Below are positions 16,948 through 26,331 of a DNA stretch of 64,000 bases, piece by piece. The translations under genes were made by a program, and so were the position numbers. Below the pieces are notes generated by a model. It saw nothing but the letters and a program-made list of their open reading frames with translations, had not been told where the DNA came from and searched no databases. Origin of the DNA: JBBSBL01 sp046330255 (GTDB lineage Bacteria; Actinomycetota; Thermoleophilia; Solirubrobacterales; Solirubrobacteraceae); the NCBI GenBank assembly GCA_046330255.1, contig JAXLTC010000002.1:496001-560000 (forward strand), read 5' to 3'. How positions within the stretch are numbered: the stretch's first letter is position 1; each line of letters begins with the position of its first letter.

Positions 16948-19446
16948 ATGAGGAGAACAGGCAAGAGGCTCCGCGTCGCGCTGCTGACGACACTCGTGTC
17001 GCTCACGGCGATGGCTGCCGTCGCCACGCCGGCCTCCGCCGATCGCACGATCGTCGTCGTGATGAAGGCCACGGACGCCGGCCAGCCGGCCAGCGCTCGC
17101 ACCCTGACGTTCACGATCGGCGACCGCGACGCGACCGACCCGGGCGCGGTCGCGGCGCGCTTCGGCCTGCAGGCGGATCAGATCGCCAGCGTCAGCGTGC
17201 TCGCGCCGCCCACCCAGCCCACGAGCCCGCCGGACGGCAACAAGAAGGGCGACCGGTCACAGGGCGGCGGGCCGGAGTCGCAGCCCGAGCCGGCGGGAGG
17301 CAAGCGCGAGAAGCCCGCCCGCCAGCGGACGACCGGCGACCGCCGGCGAAGCGGGTCCCCGAATCGCCGGAAGGCCGCCGTGCGCAAGCGCGGGTCCCGC
17401 CGCCACGCCGCCCGCACGCACAAGCGCAAGGCGGGCGCCAAGCGCGCGCCGGGCGCCGCCGCACCGGCACCGGTTCCCGCCCCCGGCGGCGGGGTCGACC
17501 TCAGCTTCCCGGGCTCTCCGCTGGGCGTCCCGAACCTGCTGATCGACCGCTTCCGCGTCCCGCCCTTCCTGCTGCCGATCTACCAGGCGGCCGGCATCCA
17601 GTACGGGATCCCGTGGCAGGTGCTCGCGGCGATCAACGAGATCGAGACCGACTACGGACGCAACCTCTCCGTCTCCTCCGCCGGCGCGCTCGGCTGGATG
17701 CAGTTCATGCCCGGCACCTGGGCCACCTACGGCGTCGACGCCAACGGCGACCGCAAGCGCGACCCCTACAACCCGGTCGACGCGATCTTCGCCGCCGCCC
17801 GCTACCTCAAGGCCGCCGGCGGCCAGCGGGACCTGCGCAAGGCGATCTTCGCCTACAACCACGCCGGCTGGTACGTGGACTCGGTCATCCTCCGCGCGCG
17901 CCTGCTGAGCGGCCTGCCCGACGACCTGGTCGGAGCGCTCACGGGCCTCACGCAGGGTCACTTCCCCGTCGCCGCGCCGGCGACCTACGCCGATCGGGTC
18001 GATCCCGCCACCGCCTCGCGCCGCGTGCGCGCGAGCGGCAACGCGGCCATCCCCGTCCAGGGCAGCGCCGAGCGGCGCTCGATCGCGATCGAGACGCGCG
18101 AGGGCGCCCCGGTCGTGACGGTCAACGACGGCCGCATCGTCGCCGTGGGCAACGACGAGCGCCTCGGGCGCTACGTGACGATGCAGGACGTCTACGGCAA
18201 CACCTACACCTACGCGCACCTCGGGTCGGTGGTCGAGCGCTACCCCGTGCCCCGCGAGAAGCGCGTGTCGCAGGCGTCGGTCAAGCGCGAGCTCCGGCTC
18301 GCCAACGCGCGGGAGCCCAAGCCGACCGGACCCGCGAGCGCCGGCTCCCAGCGCGCGCCGAAGCCGCGCGCGGCGGCCCGCGGTCGCAGCGCGGCGGGCG
18401 CGAGCGCTCCGCGCGCGCGCGCGCGTCGATCCGCCCCGGCCGCGCCGCCCGCCAAGGAGCGGCTGTTCGCGCATCCGAACCGGCCGCGGGCTTACGGCGC
18501 GGGCGGTGACCGTCAGCTCGAGGCCCAGGGCGGCGGTCCGGCCAACAGCCTCGATGACTACTTCACGGTTCCCGTGCAGCTAAAGCGCAGCGAGGTCGTC
18601 ATGCGGCGCCTGCGCAAGGGCTCGACGGTGATCGCGGGCACGATCATCGGCAGGGTCGGAGCGGCGCAGGGCAACTCGAAGCCGCGGATGATCTTCAGCA
18701 TCCGCCCGGCCGGGAAGGGCGCCCCGCTGATCGACCCCAAGCCGATCCTCGACGGGTGGAAGCTGCTCGAGGCCACCGCCATCTATCGCGCCGCCGGGCG
18801 CAACCCGTTCTTCGGGTCCAACGGGCAGACGCCGTCGATCGGGCAGATCCTGCTGATGAGCAAGGAGGCGCTCGCGCGCCGCGTGCTCGCCGACCCGCGC
18901 ATCTCGATCTACTCGTGCGGGCGCCGCGACATCCGCGCCGGCGTGATCGACCGCCGGATCCTGGCCACGCTCGAGTTCCTCGTCGCGTCCGGCATGAACC
19001 CGACGGTCACCTCGCTCAACTGCGGCCACTCCTACCTGACCAAGTCGGGGAACGTCTCCGAGCACTCGTCCGGCGACGCGGTCGACATCGCGGCGATCAA
19101 CGGCGTCCCGATCCTGGGCCACCAGGGCCGCGGCTCGATCACCGACCTCGCCGTGCGGCGCCTGCTCACCCTCCAGGGGACGATGAAGCCGCACCAGATC
19201 ATCACGCTGATGACCTACCCGGGCACCGACAACACGCTTTCGCTGCCCGACCACAACGACCACATCCACGTCGGCTTCCGGCCGCAGTTCGGCGGGAACG
19301 CCAAGCTCGGCCGGCAGCTGCGGGCGATCCTGCGGCCGGGCCAGTGGACCAAGCTGGTCGACCGCCTGGGCCAGATCCCGAACCCGAACGTCCCGCTCCG
19401 CCCCTCGAAGTACGCGCTTCCCGCGCGCGGGCGCTCGAGCGACTGA
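16948..19446 (+). CDS. Secreted multidomain peptidoglycan hydrolase: SLT + M23-like + M15-like
   Basis: An 832-aa exported protein with a Sec signal (about 1-31, ending ATPASA). After a basic, Pro-rich linker (~80-170), a lytic-transglycosylase-like domain (about 180-310) carries the Glu in AINEIETDYGRN and the SAGALGWMQFMPGTW motif. Next, NDGRIVAVGNDERLGRYVTM and YTYAHLGS resemble the strand core of an M23/LytM domain without its first zinc ligands, split by a basic linker. The last ~190 residues look like an M15-type DD-peptidase, with HSSGDAVDI and NDHIHVGF supplying His/Asp/His ligands. It probably cuts both glycan and peptide bonds during wall remodelling. Confidence 0.85.
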   Translation: MRRTGKRLRVALLTTLVSLTAMAAVATPASADRTIVVVMKATDAGQPASARTLTFTIGDRDATDPGAVAARFGLQADQIASVSVLAPPTQPTSPPDGNKKGDRSQGGGPESQPEPAGGKREKPARQRTTGDRRRSGSPNRRKAAVRKRGSRRHAARTHKRKAGAKRAPGAAAPAPVPAPGGGVDLSFPGSPLGVPNLLIDRFRVPPFLLPIYQAAGIQYGIPWQVLAAINEIETDYGRNLSVSSAGALGWMQFMPGTWATYGVDANGDRKRDPYNPVDAIFAAARYLKAAGGQRDLRKAIFAYNHAGWYVDSVILRARLLSGLPDDLVGALTGLTQGHFPVAAPATYADRVDPATASRRVRASGNAAIPVQGSAERRSIAIETREGAPVVTVNDGRIVAVGNDERLGRYVTMQDVYGNTYTYAHLGSVVERYPVPREKRVSQASVKRELRLANAREPKPTGPASAGSQRAPKPRAAARGRSAAGASAPRARARRSAPAAPPAKERLFAHPNRPRAYGAGGDRQLEAQGGGPANSLDDYFTVPVQLKRSEVVMRRLRKGSTVIAGTIIGRVGAAQGNSKPRMIFSIRPAGKGAPLIDPKPILDGWKLLEATAIYRAAGRNPFFGSNGQTPSIGQILLMSKEALARRVLADPRISIYSCGRRDIRAGVIDRRILATLEFLVASGMNPTVTSLNCGHSYLTKSGNVSEHSSGDAVDIAAINGVPILGHQGRGSITDLAVRRLLTLQGTMKPHQIITLMTYPGTDNTLSLPDHNDHIHVGFRPQFGGNAKLGRQLRAILRPGQWTKLVDRLGQIPNPNVPLRPSKYALPARGRSSD

Positions 19447-19470
19447 CGGCGCGGGCCGCGCCGCCCGCGG

Positions 19471-20355
19471 ATGAGCGAGGCCGGCCGCCGGTTCGGCTTC
19501 GTCCAGTTCGAGTTCCCGTGGGCGCTCGGGCCGGCGGACGGGCGCTACGTGCTGCGTGAGGCCGGGCCGGGCGACGCGCAGGCGAAGGACGCCGGCGCGC
19601 GGGGCGCCGCGGCCGAGCACGTGGTGGTGCTCGCCACGCTCGGCGCGCCCGAGCGCCGGCGGTTCTCCGGGCGCCGCCCGGCTCCCGCGCAGCCCGAGCC
19701 GCCCGCCGAGCCCGTGCCGACGTCGCGCGCGACCGTGATCCGCGCCGAGCCGCTCGCGGGCGAGGGCGCCGCGCGCGCGTGGATTCGCGTCGACCCCGAG
19801 GCGCGGGCGGGCGAGGCCCTCGTCGTGCTCGGCCGGGTGATCGGGGCGCACCGGGTCGCCGCCGCCGATCCGCACGTGCGCGAACCGGGGCGAGGGCAGG
19901 CGCTCGCCGCGCGCGTCGGCCACGGCACGGGCGAGCAGGTCGCCGAGGGCCGCTGGATCGTGGCCTTGACCTTGCCCGCGCCGCGCGGGCGCCGCGCGCG
20001 CCGCACGAGCGCCCTGCGACCCCAGGAGCGTCTCGCGGCGCTGCTCGCCGGGCGCGAGCGCGCCCTGGCGTGCGAGGAGATGGTGCTGCGCGCGCGGCTG
20101 GACCTCGACACGGGCCGCGACCGCGAGGCCGCGCTGCAGCTCGCGGCGGCCCTCGAAGCGGCGCTGGCCGAGCTCCCGGGCGAGGGAGAGCTCGCTCCCC
20201 GCCGCGCCGAGCTGTCGGAGCGACGCAAGGCCGTCGCGGCGGCGGCGGCCGCCGCGCGTGCGGGCGAGCTCTCCCCGGAGCGGCGCGAGGCCGTGACCGC
20301 CGCGCTCGGCCGGCTCGAGGCCGCGCTGCGAGCGCGCTCGGCGGGGCGGCGGTAG
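19471..20355 (+). CDS. Conserved hypothetical protein
   Basis: A 294-aa soluble protein with no domain I recognise. The N-terminal third (RRFGFVQFEFPWALGPADGRY) looks like a small beta domain ending near residue 150. The C-terminal ~120 residues are helical and rich in Ala, Arg and Glu, probably a coiled coil. No signal peptide or membrane segment is visible. It starts 25 bases after the hydrolase and may be cotranscribed with it. Confidence 0.6.
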   Translation: MSEAGRRFGFVQFEFPWALGPADGRYVLREAGPGDAQAKDAGARGAAAEHVVVLATLGAPERRRFSGRRPAPAQPEPPAEPVPTSRATVIRAEPLAGEGAARAWIRVDPEARAGEALVVLGRVIGAHRVAAADPHVREPGRGQALAARVGHGTGEQVAEGRWIVALTLPAPRGRRARRTSALRPQERLAALLAGRERALACEEMVLRARLDLDTGRDREAALQLAAALEAALAELPGEGELAPRRAELSERRKAVAAAAAAARAGELSPERREAVTAALGRLEAALRARSAGRR

Positions 20356-20397
20356 CGCGAGCCTTGGGGCGAGCCCGTGCGCTTCCGGTTGGGCGTC

Positions 20398-21168
20398 TCA
20401 GGCGCCGAGCGCGGCGACCAGCGCCTGCAGCTCCTCGACGACGTCGCCCCCGAGCCTCACCTCGGCGCGCGCGTCGTGCGCCGTGGACCCCTGCGTGACG
20501 ATCGCGACTCTGCCGCCGGCCTCGAGCGTCACCAGCGGCAGGCCGGCGACGGGGTAGACCTCGAGCGACGAGCCGATGACCAGCAGCAGGTCCGCGCCGC
20601 GCGCGAGGTCGTAGGCGCGCTGCATCGCCGCCTCCGGCAGCAGCTCGCCGAACAGCACCACGTCGGGCTTGAGCGCCTCGCCGCAATCGCAGCGGGGCAC
20701 ACCCGCCGCGTCGCGGGCGAGTCGCGCCCGGACCTCGGCGAGCGGGAAGCCCTCGCCGCACGCCGGGCACGATGACGTATCGATCGTCCCGTGCACCTCC
20801 ACCAGTTCCCGGGTACCGGCGACACGGTGCAGCCGGTCGATGTTCTGGGTCACGACCGCGTCGAGCAGACCGGCCGCCTCGAGCGCCACCAGCGCTTCGT
20901 GGGCGCCGTTGGGCCGCTTGTCCTCGAGCGTCGCGAAGCGGTTCCCGTAGAAGCTCCAGAAGCGCTCCGGGTCGCGCCGGAACGCGTCGATGTGCGCGAC
21001 CTTCATCGGATCGACGCCCTCCCACAGGCCCGTGCCGGGCGAGCGGAAGTCGGGGATGCCGGACGGCACCGAGATCCCGGCGCCGGTCAGCGCGACGACC
21101 GAGCCGGCGTCGCGCACCAGCGCGGCCAGCCGCTCGACCTCCGTCCCCGCCCCGATCGCGGCGCTCAC
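20398..21168 (-). CDS. Sir2-family NAD-dependent protein deacylase
   Basis: A 256-aa sirtuin. GAGISVPSGIPDFRS is the NAD-binding signature, TQNIDRLHRVAG and VEVHG carry the catalytic His region, and LKPDVVLFGE and VIGSSLEVYP complete the fold. The zinc site has CPAC and then a shortened CDC instead of CxxC. GTG 21168 overlaps the stop of the HAD-ECH gene (GTGA). Coupling to a beta-oxidation enzyme suggests that it removes acyl groups from metabolic enzymes of the same pathway; this is inference from context. Confidence 0.9.
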   Translation of the reverse strand: MSAAIGAGTEVERLAALVRDAGSVVALTGAGISVPSGIPDFRSPGTGLWEGVDPMKVAHIDAFRRDPERFWSFYGNRFATLEDKRPNGAHEALVALEAAGLLDAVVTQNIDRLHRVAGTRELVEVHGTIDTSSCPACGEGFPLAEVRARLARDAAGVPRCDCGEALKPDVVLFGELLPEAAMQRAYDLARGADLLLVIGSSLEVYPVAGLPLVTLEAGGRVAIVTQGSTAHDARAEVRLGGDVVEELQALVAALGA

Positions 21169-23123
21169 GACCCGGTGAACTTCGGCGCGCGCTTCCCGAG
21201 GAAGGCGGCGATCCCCTCGCGCGCGTCGCTCGACGCGAAGACGGAGGCGAAGCCCTCCTTCTCGGCCTCGATGCCCGCGTCGAGATCCCCGTTGGCCGAG
21301 ACGTGCTTGATCTCGCGGATCGCCAGCGGCGCCTGGCCGGCGAGCTTCCGCGCCCACGCCAGCGCGGTGTCGAGCAGCTCGTGGTCCGGGACCACCCGGT
21401 TGACCAGCCCGTGCTCGTAGGCCTCGTCGGCGGAGATCGCGTCGCCGGTCAGGTTCATCTCCAGCGCCTTTGACTCGCCCGCGAGCCGCGGCAGGCGCTG
21501 CGTCCCGCCGAAGCCGGGAATGATCCCGAGGTTGATCTCGGGCTGGCCGAAGGTGGCCGACTCGGCGGCGATCCGCACGTCGGCCGCCATCGCCAGCTCG
21601 CAGCCGCCGCCGAACGCGAGCGCGTTGACGGCCGCGACCACGACGGTCGAGGACCGCCCGAACGCGCGCAGCAGGCCGTGGCCCTCGTCGAGCAGGCGCC
21701 TGCCCGCGTCCGCGTCCATCTTCGTGAACGCCTTGATGTCGGCGCCGGCGCAGAAGAGCTGCGGGTTGGCCGAGGCGATCACCAGCGAGCGGATGCCGGC
21801 GTCGCCGTCGACCTGCGCCCAGATCCGGCCGAGCGCCTCGATCACCTCGGGCGAGATCGAGTTCGCGGGCGGCCGGTCGAGCCATGCGATCGCGATCTCG
21901 CCGCGGCGCTCGAGCTTCACCGGGCTCTCGTCCTGGCCCGCGTCGGGCCGCGCGCAGGGGAAGAAGCCCTGGCCGGTCTTCGCCCCGAGGCGCCCCTGGG
22001 CGACGAGCCGGCGCAGGATGCGCGGCGGCTCGTAGTGCTCGCCCCAGTCGGCCTCCGCGCGCTCCAGCGCCGCCAGCACCTCGTCCAGGCCGCGCGCGTC
22101 GGCGCGCGCCAGCGGCGGCGGGATGATCCCAGCGCCGGCCATCATCCCGAGGTCGATGTCCTTCGTGGTGGCGATCCCCTCCTCGAGCACGAGACACGCC
22201 TCCACGAACGCCTTCAGGTGGAACCGCTCGACCAGCTCGGCCGCGTCGAGCTCGCTCGCGTCGCCCTCGGTGGCGGCCGGCGAGTCGTAGAAGCCGCCGC
22301 CGGTCTTCGCCCCGAGCTTGCCCGCCTCGACGAGCTCCAGCATCCCGCGGTGGACGGGGAAGCGGTCGCCGAGCGACTCGTGCAGGTAGCGACCCACGTG
22401 CGAGACCGTGTCGAGCCCGAGCTGGTCGACCAGGAAGAACGGGCCCATCGGCGTCGCCTTCGCCTCGGTCATCGCGTCGTCGATCGCCTTGTAGGGGATC
22501 CCGCGCTCCTCCTGGTAGCGGAAGACCTCCCCCAGCGACGAGTTCAAGATCCGGTTCACGACGAAGCCCGGCGCCTCCCCGCAGCGGATCGGCAGCTTGC
22601 GGATCGCCTGCGCGAAGTTGGCGGCCGCCTGCATGGTCTCGGGCGAGGTCTCGTCGCCCTCGATCACCTCGATCAGGCGCATCATCGACGCCGGGTAGAA
22701 GAAGTGGAAGCCGACGACCCGCTCCGGCCGGCTGGTGGCCTCGGCCATCTCGGAGATCGAAAGCGAGGACGTGTTCGACGCCAGGATCGCGTGGCCCGGC
22801 GTGACCTCGTCGAGCTCGGCGAAGACCGCCTGCTTGATCTCCATCCGCTCGGGGACGGCCTCGATCACGAGGTCGACGTCGCCGAAGCCGTCGTAGGTCG
22901 TGGAGCCGGTGACGAGCGCCATCCGCTCCTGCAGGCCCTCGGGCGTCAGCTTGTCGCGGTCGACCTGCCCCTGCCAGAGCGAGCGCGCCTTCTCGAGGCC
23001 GGTCTCGACGAAGCGCTCGTCGACGTCCTTGAGGACGACGGGGATGCCGGCGGACGCGATGCAGAACGCGATCTCGCCGCCCATTGTGCCGGCGCCGACG
23101 ACGGCGGCCTTGAACACGAACAT
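21165..23123 (-). CDS. 3-hydroxyacyl-CoA dehydrogenase/enoyl-CoA hydratase fusion
   Basis: A 652-aa bifunctional beta-oxidation enzyme. The N-terminal Rossmann domain has AAVVGAGTMGGEIA and SNTSSLSISE, followed by HFFYPA with the catalytic His and two tandem C-terminal HAD domains, each ending GAKTG.GF. From about residue 400 comes an enoyl-CoA hydratase/isomerase domain with ANPQLFCAGADIKAF and FGGGCELAMAADVRIA (oxyanion hole) and the catalytic Glu region FGQPEINLGIIPG. The domain order is the reverse of E. coli FadB. AAAGGAGA before ATG 23123 is a strong Shine-Dalgarno. The sirtuin gene follows in the same operon. Confidence 0.93.
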   Translation of the reverse strand: MFVFKAAVVGAGTMGGEIAFCIASAGIPVVLKDVDERFVETGLEKARSLWQGQVDRDKLTPEGLQERMALVTGSTTYDGFGDVDLVIEAVPERMEIKQAVFAELDEVTPGHAILASNTSSLSISEMAEATSRPERVVGFHFFYPASMMRLIEVIEGDETSPETMQAAANFAQAIRKLPIRCGEAPGFVVNRILNSSLGEVFRYQEERGIPYKAIDDAMTEAKATPMGPFFLVDQLGLDTVSHVGRYLHESLGDRFPVHRGMLELVEAGKLGAKTGGGFYDSPAATEGDASELDAAELVERFHLKAFVEACLVLEEGIATTKDIDLGMMAGAGIIPPPLARADARGLDEVLAALERAEADWGEHYEPPRILRRLVAQGRLGAKTGQGFFPCARPDAGQDESPVKLERRGEIAIAWLDRPPANSISPEVIEALGRIWAQVDGDAGIRSLVIASANPQLFCAGADIKAFTKMDADAGRRLLDEGHGLLRAFGRSSTVVVAAVNALAFGGGCELAMAADVRIAAESATFGQPEINLGIIPGFGGTQRLPRLAGESKALEMNLTGDAISADEAYEHGLVNRVVPDHELLDTALAWARKLAGQAPLAIREIKHVSANGDLDAGIEAEKEGFASVFASSDAREGIAAFLGKRAPKFTGS

Positions 23124-23247
23124 GCGGGTCGGGTCTCCTTTGCGAAAGCGTGGGCGCCGGGCGACCGGCCCGGCGCAGGAAGGCGGCGGATACTAGATGG
23201 CGGGGCGCCGCGGAGCGGTCGAGCCCGGCAAGCCCGCGGGCCCCCGG

Positions 23248-23703
23248 TCAGATCAGCTCCCGGTCCGCGTCCAGCTCGCGACCCAGCCGGACCAGTGAGC
23301 GTCGCAGCGAATCGCCGAGCGCGCGGCGGATGAACAGCGGGTCTACGACGAATGACAGCGGGGGCGGCTCCTTCAGCTCGTAGTCGAGCTCCAGGGCGGC
23401 CACAACGCCCTCCTCGGCCGGCCGCAGCTCGAGCGTCTGGGTCCCGCGCAGCTTGGCGTCCTCCACGTCGGTGCGCAGCAGCTCCGGCGCCACGGAGACG
23501 ACGACCCGCTCCACCACTCGCCCCCGGCCGCCCGGGTGCGAGCGCCACAGCAGCCGCGCCCCGTCGGCCGGCCACTCTCCCTGGAGCTTGTCGACGTGCG
23601 CGAACCCGTCCACGAACGACGCCCAGCGGCCGAGGTCGGCCCACATCGCCCAGACCCGCTCCGCGGGGTGCCCGACGGCGATCTGCACCCGGGTGCGGCC
23701 CAT
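23248..23703 (-). CDS. SRPBCC (polyketide cyclase/START-like) protein
   Basis: A 151-aa START-fold protein. The opening VQIAVGHPAERVWAMWADLGRWASFVDGF spans about residues 5-33 and is the classic SRPBCC beginning, followed by seven-strand-type segments and a long C-terminal helix (RRSLVRLGREL). Such proteins bind hydrophobic ligands. ATG 23703 overlaps the PadR stop (ATGA), so it is translated with the regulator and may be its sensor partner or target. A longer frame upstream lies inside padR and was rejected. Confidence 0.8.
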   Translation of the reverse strand: MGRTRVQIAVGHPAERVWAMWADLGRWASFVDGFAHVDKLQGEWPADGARLLWRSHPGGRGRVVERVVVSVAPELLRTDVEDAKLRGTQTLELRPAEEGVVAALELDYELKEPPPLSFVVDPLFIRRALGDSLRRSLVRLGRELDADRELI

Positions 23704-24191
23704 CAGGCCTCCCCGGTCTCGCCCAGGACCTCCGTGCGGATCCGCGCGATCCCGCCCGCGAGCGCGTCCAGCCGCGGGGCGAGCTCGGTCGCCAGCCTCC
23801 GTGCCTCCTCCCGGCCGGCCTCCGTTCGCCGGTAGAAGCGCCGCGAGCGACGGTCCGGGTGCTCCCACGACCCGGCGAGCAGCCCGCGCGCCTCGAGCGA
23901 GCGCAGCAGCGGGTACATCGTGTTCGGGTTCACGGCCACGATCCCGCCCGTGAGCTCGGCGATCCCGTCCATCAGCCGGTTCCCGTAGGACGGCTCGGCG
24001 CCGACGAGATGCAGGACGAGCAGGGGCAGCAGGCCGCCGCGGCGCAGCTCGCCGACCAGCGGATCGCCGGAGCCCGGGCCCGGCGGCGCCGCGGCCGCGG
24101 CCGCGGGGGCGGGCCCGGCGGCGAGGCGCGCCTCCTCGACGGAGGTCGCGTCGGCTACCGCGTCGCGGGTGCTCCGGCGCCGGGGTGGCAT
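23703..24191 (-). CDS. PadR-family transcriptional regulator
   Basis: A 162-aa protein. A ~45-residue Ala/Pro-rich leader is followed by the PadR winged helix: LVLHLVGAEPSYGNRLMDGI, then VNPNTMYPLLRSLEARGLL (recognition helix) and RRFYRRTEAGREE (wing). A C-terminal helix serves dimerisation. The start codon at 24191 lies inside a large inverted repeat (24171-24219), which could be an autoregulatory operator. The gene overlaps the SRPBCC gene and follows the acyl-CoA dehydrogenase. Confidence 0.85.
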   Translation of the reverse strand: MPPRRRSTRDAVADATSVEEARLAAGPAPAAAAAAPPGPGSGDPLVGELRRGGLLPLLVLHLVGAEPSYGNRLMDGIAELTGGIVAVNPNTMYPLLRSLEARGLLAGSWEHPDRRSRRFYRRTEAGREEARRLATELAPRLDALAGGIARIRTEVLGETGEA

Positions 24192-24219
24192 TGGGCGATC
24201 ATGCCACCGGCGCCGGAGC
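24171..24219. promoter_or_regulatory. Large inverted repeat over the PadR start codon
   Basis: The left arm 24171-24191 and right arm 24201-24219 are complementary except for a two-base insertion in the left arm. The inner part is GGTGGCAT and ATGCCACC around a nine-base spacer. The left arm contains the start codon of padR. Candidate roles are autoregulatory operator, attenuating hairpin, or terminator of the acyl-CoA dehydrogenase transcript. Confidence 0.6.
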
Positions 24220-24239
24220 GCCCCGCCGCGCGACGGCGC

Positions 24240-25412
<1,173 letters not shown>

Positions 25413-25475
25413 GGCTCGTTCACTCCTTGCGGCGGGCGCGCGGGGGTGTGGGAAGCGAGGCGCGCGCGGGTTAGA

Positions 25476-25491
25476 TTGACTGGTCAGTCAA
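25476..25491. promoter_or_regulatory. TetR-type operator candidate
   Basis: TTGACTG and CAGTCAA form a perfect 16-base inverted repeat with a two-base centre. TetR regulators of fatty-acid and acyl-CoA genes often bind TGAC...GTCA palindromes of this size. It lies between the divergent acyl-CoA dehydrogenase and the gene at 25558. No TetR gene is in the window. Confidence 0.55.
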
Positions 25492-25557
25492 CCGCCATCC
25501 TACCGGGGCCCCCGGAGGCGGACAAGCGCGCGCGGCTCGACCCGGCACAATGTCCCC

Positions 25558-25977
25558 ATGCAGGAGGCCTTCGGCCTGGTGCTGTTCGTCGTGGTGGGGA
25601 TCGCGGCGGTCGTCGCGGTCGCCTCGCTGGCCGGGCGCGCGAGCCTCTATGACCAGATCGGCCGCGGGGGCCTCTCGATCGGCGACGAGCCTGAGCGGCC
25701 GCCCGCGGGGCCGGCCGCGCTCGCCGCCGTGCGCGACGAGGAGATCCGCCAGATGCTCGACGCCCGCAACGCCCGGCGCGCGCGCCGCGGCGAGCCGGCG
25801 CTCGACATGGAGGCCGAGCTGGCGCGCCTCGCCCGCCCGTCGCACGACCCGGCGCTCGCCGCGGAGGTCCGCCAGCTCGTGCTCGCCCGCAACGCGCGCC
25901 GCGCGCGGGCCGGCAAGCCGTCGCTCGACGTCGAGGCCGAGGTCGCCCGGCGGATGGCGGATCTGGCGGCGGGCTGA
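25558..25977 (+). CDS. Hypothetical membrane-anchored protein with a tandem ~30-residue repeat
   Basis: A 139-aa protein. Residues 5-25 are one membrane helix (AFGLVLFVVVGIAAVVAVAS). Two copies of a repeat follow: EEIRQMLDARNARRARRGEP (about 61-80) and AEVRQLVLARNARRARAGKP (about 101-120), each continuing with a short AL/SLD-type segment (ALDMEAEL, SLDVEAEV). The basic NARRAR core is exact in both. Function is unknown. A CACAAT element lies six bases before ATG 25558. Confidence 0.65.
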   Translation: MQEAFGLVLFVVVGIAAVVAVASLAGRASLYDQIGRGGLSIGDEPERPPAGPAALAAVRDEEIRQMLDARNARRARRGEPALDMEAELARLARPSHDPALAAEVRQLVLARNARRARAGKPSLDVEAEVARRMADLAAG

Positions 25978-25986
25978 GCTGACGGC

Positions 25987-25992
25987 TACGCT
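25987..25992 (+). promoter_or_regulatory. -10 element, leaderless start of the gene at 25999
   Basis: TACGCT six bases before ATG 25999; no Shine-Dalgarno is seen. Confidence 0.35.
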
Positions 25993-25998
25993 GCCGCA

Positions 25999-26319
25999 AT
26001 GGCCGACCCGCGCCGCTTCGAGCTCGATGAGCTGATCGTCCGCCCCGGGACCTACTTCAACCCCCAGACCGAGGTCGTGCTGGTGGTCGACGACTCCGCG
26101 GAGCTCGACCAGGAGATCTTCAACATGGAGCAGTACGAGGGCGCCGACTGGGTCCTGGTCTCGGACGACGCGCCGGTCGACGAGCAGCGGCGCGACGAGC
26201 TGATGGAGGCCTTCCAGGTCCGCTACCACCCGGGCGGGGCGGGGTCGATCACCGACGACGGCGACGACCACGACGACGAGCTCGAGGCCGACGACCAGGA
26301 GGTCGGCCGCGACGACTGA
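25999..26319 (+). CDS. Acidic conserved hypothetical protein
   Basis: A 106-aa soluble protein. The first ~80 residues form a compact mixed domain (DELIVRPGTYFNPQTEVVLV, then DWVLVSDDAPVDEQ). The last ~25 are nearly all Asp and Glu and look disordered. No family is recognised. It follows the repeat protein by 21 bases but seems to have its own leaderless promoter. It converges on the antiporter gene with a 12-base gap. Confidence 0.6.
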   Translation: MADPRRFELDELIVRPGTYFNPQTEVVLVVDDSAELDQEIFNMEQYEGADWVLVSDDAPVDEQRRDELMEAFQVRYHPGGAGSITDDGDDHDDELEADDQEVGRDD

Positions 26320-26331
26320 CGGCCGCCGCCG

